Shown one piece after another: positions 60,856 to 64,000 of a stretch of 64,000 nt of DNA. The notes beneath the pieces are model-generated. The model was given only the letters and a program-made list of their open reading frames with translations, had not been told where the DNA came from and searched no databases. This stretch comes from Phycisphaerae bacterium (GTDB lineage: Bacteria > Planctomycetota > Phycisphaerae > UBA1845 > PWPN01), in NCBI GenBank assembly GCA_030372985.1, contig JAUCQB010000258.1:1-64000 (forward strand). Direction: 5' to 3'. How positions within the stretch are numbered: position 1 is the stretch's first letter; each line of letters starts with the position of its first letter. A program made the translations under genes and the position numbers.

Positions 60856-63489
60856 GTGCACGAACCGTTCTCATCGATCAGCGGCTTGGTTCTGTCTATC
60901 GTGATGGTTAGCCTCTCGGCCGGTTCTGCGGTCGCCCAAGACTGCGAAGGACAGTGGCTGCCCGGCGAAGGTCTGCCGGGAGTCAGTGGGACGGTGTACG
61001 CGGCGACCAGTTGGGATCCGGACGGCGCCGGCCCGCTGAATGAGCTATTGGTGGTCGGCGGCAGCTCCAACGTGGCAGGGACCAATCTTGCCAGTAACAT
61101 CGCCTCCTGGGACGGTTCAACTTGGCAACCGCTGGGCGACGGGACGAACGGGACCGTACGTGCCCTGACCGTCTGGAACGGCGAGTTGATCGCCGGGGGA
61201 GAGTTCACCACGGCCGGTGGCGCGACCGTCAACTGCATCGCCCGCTGGAACGGCTCAACCTGGCAGCCGCTGGGCGATGGTATGGACGGCAGCGTGCTGT
61301 CCCTGACCGTCTACAACAGCGACCTGATCGCCGGCGGCAGTTTCACGACGGCCGGCGGCGCAAGCGTCAACCGGATCGCCCGCTGGAACGGTTCCGCCTG
61401 GCAACCCCTGGGCACGGGAACAGACGGCGACGTGTGTGCTCTGACCATCTATGATAGTGATCTGGTGATCGGGGGAAGTTTCGTCAGTGCTGGCGGTTCA
61501 TACGTGAACTACTTGGCCCGCTGGAACGGATCGAGCTGGTCGTCCATCGGCGGCGGGTTGGGCAGTGATGTGTACGCGCTGGCGGTTCATAATGGCGACT
61601 TGATAGTCGGTGGCAGGTTCATGGCCACTGCCGCCGGTTTCCACGTCTACGCCATAGCCCGCTGGAACGGTTCCACATGGCAACAGATGGACCTGGGAAT
61701 GTATGCCTCCGCGATGAATGACCCGATCGTCTATACGCTGGCCGTCTACAACGGTGAACTGGTCGCCGGGGGCAGCTTCGAGCGGGCGGGCAACGTTAAT
61801 CTCTGGAACACGAGGTACATCGCTCGTTGGGACGGTTCGACCTGGAAGCCACTTGGAGGCGAGATCCAGAACGTTCGGTATGCCTCTGAGGTGCGGACTC
61901 TGTCACTGCACAATGGAGGGCTGACTGTCGGGGGCACGTTCAGCGCCTGGGGCGGAGTGGGTACCGCCGGCGTTGCCCGGTGGAACGGCTCGGAATGGGA
62001 ATCCTTGGGCGGTGGCATCAGCGGACAAGTGCTTGCTCTGACCGTCTACAACGGCGATCTGATTGCCGGAGGCGACTTCATTACCGGTGGCGCTGTTGGC
62101 GCTGACTCTGTTGCCCGCTGGAATGGGGTGGCTTGGCAGCCCCTGGGATCCGGGATGGGATATACTCCACATGTACGTTCACTGGCTGTTTACGAAAACG
62201 AGCTGATCGTTGGGAACAGAATGTACCGTTCGGGGGATGATGTCGTTGCCGAGATTCTGGCTTGGAACGGGGAGGCGTGGAGACCGTTGGGCAGCGGCAT
62301 GACGGCACCAACCACCAATCCGTGGTGTGAAATCTGCGCATTGACGAGTTATCGTGGTGAGTTGATCGCCGGTGGTTCGTTTCTTGCCGCTGGCGGCGTG
62401 AGTGCCCATGGCATCGCGCTTTGGAACGGGTCCGTCTGGCAATCGGTAGGCAGCGGCTTCTACGGCGACGTATGCGCCTTGACGGTATACAACGGTGAAC
62501 TTGTCGCCGGAGGCAGCATTCCCGTCGCCGGCGGTGTCAGCGTCAACCACATTGCACGCTGGAATGGCTCTGTCTGGCGACCTCTGGGCAGCGGGATGTC
62601 GACCGAAAACTATCGCCCTGTAAGAGCCGTGGCTGTCTACAATGGCGAGTTGGTCGCCGGGGGGCACTTCTCGACAGCCGGCGGCGTGACCTGCAATAAC
62701 ATAGCCCGATGGAACGGCTCAGCTTGGCAGCCATTGGACAGCGGCACGGAGGGCATCGTGTTGTCTCTGACCGTCTACAACGGCGAACTCGTGGCCGGTG
62801 GCGGTTTCACGACGGCCGGTGGCGTGAGCGTCAACCGGATCGCCCGGTGGAACGGCACGAGTTGGCAGCCCCTCGGAAGCGGCCTGGGCGATGCCGTCTT
62901 TGCATCGACTGTCCACGACAACAAACTCATCGTTGGAGGACGGTTCGCCACCGCAGGAGACCAGGTCTCCGCCTACTGGGCCCGCTGGAAGGCGCCGCTG
63001 CCTGTCATTGACCAGCAACCGATTTCGCAGGCGAGCCCGCTGGGACAGCCCGCGCAGTTCAATGTGGTGGCTTCGGCGACAACGGGGACGCTGAGTTATC
63101 AATGGCGCAAGGATGGCGTTGCGTTGACCGACGGCGGCAACATTTCCGGGGCGACGACCGCGACGCTGACCATCGATCCGGTTGGACTGGGTGATGCAGG
63201 CAGCTACGACGTGGTCGTGACCGATGACTGTGCTTCGATTACCAGCAACGCGGTCTTGCTGACCATCGTGTTCCCGCCGGGCGACTTCGACCTTGACGGC
63301 GACGTCGACCAGTTCGACTTCGGTCGTTTCCAGGCGTGTCTTAGCGGCGACACCGTGCCCCAAGGGTTACCGGAATGCAGGCCGGCACGCATGGATGGCG
63401 ATAGCGACGTGGATAAGACCGATGCCGCGCTCTTCCTGCAGTGCCTGAGCGGACCGGGTGTGCTGGCGGATGTGGATTGTGCGCCATAA
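60856..63489 (+). CDS. Exported repeat protein with Ig-like and dockerin-like domains
   Basis: An 877-residue secreted protein. GTG at 60856 follows GGAGAGGAGCAGGAC and opens a signal peptide (ending GSAVAQ near residue 28). About thirteen repeats of roughly 48 residues follow, each built around ARWNGSTWQPLGSG, LTVYNGELIAGG and FTTAGGVSVN; they resemble delta-60 or kelch-like beta-propeller repeats. Residues about 715-805 form an Ig-like domain (LSYQWRKDGVALTDGG; GDAGSYDVVVTD). The C-terminus has two dockerin-type calcium loops (DFDLDGDVDQFDFGRF; MDGDSDVDKTDAALFLQ). It is likely a surface or extracellular carbohydrate-related protein. Confidence 0.85.
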   Translation: MHEPFSSISGLVLSIVMVSLSAGSAVAQDCEGQWLPGEGLPGVSGTVYAATSWDPDGAGPLNELLVVGGSSNVAGTNLASNIASWDGSTWQPLGDGTNGTVRALTVWNGELIAGGEFTTAGGATVNCIARWNGSTWQPLGDGMDGSVLSLTVYNSDLIAGGSFTTAGGASVNRIARWNGSAWQPLGTGTDGDVCALTIYDSDLVIGGSFVSAGGSYVNYLARWNGSSWSSIGGGLGSDVYALAVHNGDLIVGGRFMATAAGFHVYAIARWNGSTWQQMDLGMYASAMNDPIVYTLAVYNGELVAGGSFERAGNVNLWNTRYIARWDGSTWKPLGGEIQNVRYASEVRTLSLHNGGLTVGGTFSAWGGVGTAGVARWNGSEWESLGGGISGQVLALTVYNGDLIAGGDFITGGAVGADSVARWNGVAWQPLGSGMGYTPHVRSLAVYENELIVGNRMYRSGDDVVAEILAWNGEAWRPLGSGMTAPTTNPWCEICALTSYRGELIAGGSFLAAGGVSAHGIALWNGSVWQSVGSGFYGDVCALTVYNGELVAGGSIPVAGGVSVNHIARWNGSVWRPLGSGMSTENYRPVRAVAVYNGELVAGGHFSTAGGVTCNNIARWNGSAWQPLDSGTEGIVLSLTVYNGELVAGGGFTTAGGVSVNRIARWNGTSWQPLGSGLGDAVFASTVHDNKLIVGGRFATAGDQVSAYWARWKAPLPVIDQQPISQASPLGQPAQFNVVASATTGTLSYQWRKDGVALTDGGNISGATTATLTIDPVGLGDAGSYDVVVTDDCASITSNAVLLTIVFPPGDFDLDGDVDQFDFGRFQACLSGDTVPQGLPECRPARMDGDSDVDKTDAALFLQCLSGPGVLADVDCAP

Positions 63490-63551
63490 GCAGCGCCCCT
63501 GAGCCCTGCTTGCCCTGAGCAGCTCGCAGCGCGAAGCAGGGAAGCCCATTC

Positions 63552-64000
63552 TTATCCCAACAGCTTCGTCTCGCCCGGAATTGGAATCGGGTAGTCCCCG
63601 CTCTTCTCTGGCTTGGTCGGCGGGGCCATGTCCATGGTGACTTTTTCCGGCGGCGGTCCGAAGCTGAAGTCGGACTTCCAGATTTCTTCCCACTTGACAG
63701 GCTTGCCGGTGTAGCAGGCGACCTGTCCCATGACGCCCATCATGGTGCTGTTGTTCATATGGTAGCCGCTGTTGATGGGCTTGTTGTTTCGGACTGCCTC
63801 GATGAGCGCCTTCTGCTCGGCCGCGCCGGGGTTGTTGTGCTGGCCCGCGAACTTCCACGCTTTCTCACCCTCGATGCGGCACTCGCCCAGATAGCAGGTG
63901 CCCTTGGTGCCCATGATGATATCGCTGTAGTTGTTGTAGGTGTTTTCCTGCGTTCGACCAAGGGCGTAGAGGCGCGCTCCGCCGGCGTACTCGTAAACGA
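63552..64000 (-). CDS. Gfo/Idh/MocA-family oxidoreductase (5' end beyond window)
   Basis: C-terminal 148 residues of a sugar-dehydrogenase-like protein, entering from the right edge in frame (YEYAGGARLYALGRTQ). It continues through MGTKGTCYLGECRIEG, MNNSTMMGVMGQVACYTGK and PVKWEEIWKSDFSFGP to a stop at 63552-63554. No N-terminus is visible, so the leader and cofactor site cannot be judged. Such C-terminal segments occur in the large exported Gfo/Idh group of Planctomycetota. Confidence 0.85.
   Translation of the reverse strand, partial: VYEYAGGARLYALGRTQENTYNNYSDIIMGTKGTCYLGECRIEGEKAWKFAGQHNNPGAAEQKALIEAVRNNKPINSGYHMNNSTMMGVMGQVACYTGKPVKWEEIWKSDFSFGPPPEKVTMDMAPPTKPEKSGDYPIPIPGETKLLG

Overview
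The window looks like a chromosomal segment from a member of the Planctomycetota, probably near the Phycisphaerae or a related uncultured lineage. The evidence is the gene content: Gfo/Idh/MocA oxidoreductases with a twin-arginine leader, a type I sulfatase, a SUMF1-like lipoprotein, a PEP-CTERM protein, a dockerin-tailed repeat protein, Zn-ribbon membrane proteins and an indolepyruvate oxidoreductase fusion. DNA is GC-rich, genes sit on both strands in short operons, and no rRNA, tRNA, CRISPR array or recognisable intact insertion sequence was seen. The assignment is inferred from gene families, not from a marker gene.

Layout. 1-2.5 kb: 3' part of a Gfo/Idh oxidoreductase and an MFS transporter. 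3.0-10.7 kb: a giant 2-oxoacid:ferredoxin oxidoreductase, a queC-like gene, an enolase-superfamily epimerase-like gene, a GmhB-like HAD phosphatase with a membrane tail, and a coiled-coil membrane protein. 10.8-16.1 kb: a carbohydrate locus made of a secreted glycosidase-like protein, a periplasmic sugar-related protein and an enlarged FucP-type transporter. 16.8-23.7 kb: HD-domain protein, murA, two lipoproteins (one SUMF1-like), a sulfatase and a stand-alone acyl carrier protein. 23.7-27.7 kb: both subunits of DNA topoisomerase VI, with a nucleotidyltransferase gene between them. 27.9-31.4 kb: a DksA-like protein without zinc cysteines, a sigma-54 response regulator and purM. 32-36.9 kb: a phosphatase-like lipoprotein, trpD, galK and a nucleoside hydrolase. 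37-43.6 kb: Zn-ribbon membrane protein, mnmE, a 21-codon Lys/Ala-rich gene, a metallopeptidase/ATP-grasp pair and a P-loop protein. 43.7-50.8 kb: PIG-L deacetylase, SSS symporter, tandem GNAT protein, and a sugar ABC importer without its ATPase. 50.9-57.4 kb: TPR protein, PEP-CTERM protein, glycosidase-like lipoprotein, folE with a lipoprotein, and a small membrane protein. 57.9-64 kb: clpC, a large beta-propeller-like/Ig/dockerin protein and the 3' end of a second Gfo/Idh gene.

How it fits together. Housekeeping genes (murA, purM, trpD, galK, mnmE, folE, clpC) alternate with modules for taking up and degrading complex carbohydrate. That mix suits a heterotroph living on sulfated or complex polysaccharides.

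The most unusual points are: topoisomerase VI in a bacterial context; a set of degenerate tandem 7-mer (and one 8-mer) repeats confined to intergenic gaps and abutting or even supplying stop codons; a translationally coupled metallopeptidase/ATP-grasp pair; and several proteins with a changed signature residue (QueC-like, HAD phosphatase, SUMF1-like, DksA-like, TrpD, nucleotidyltransferase).
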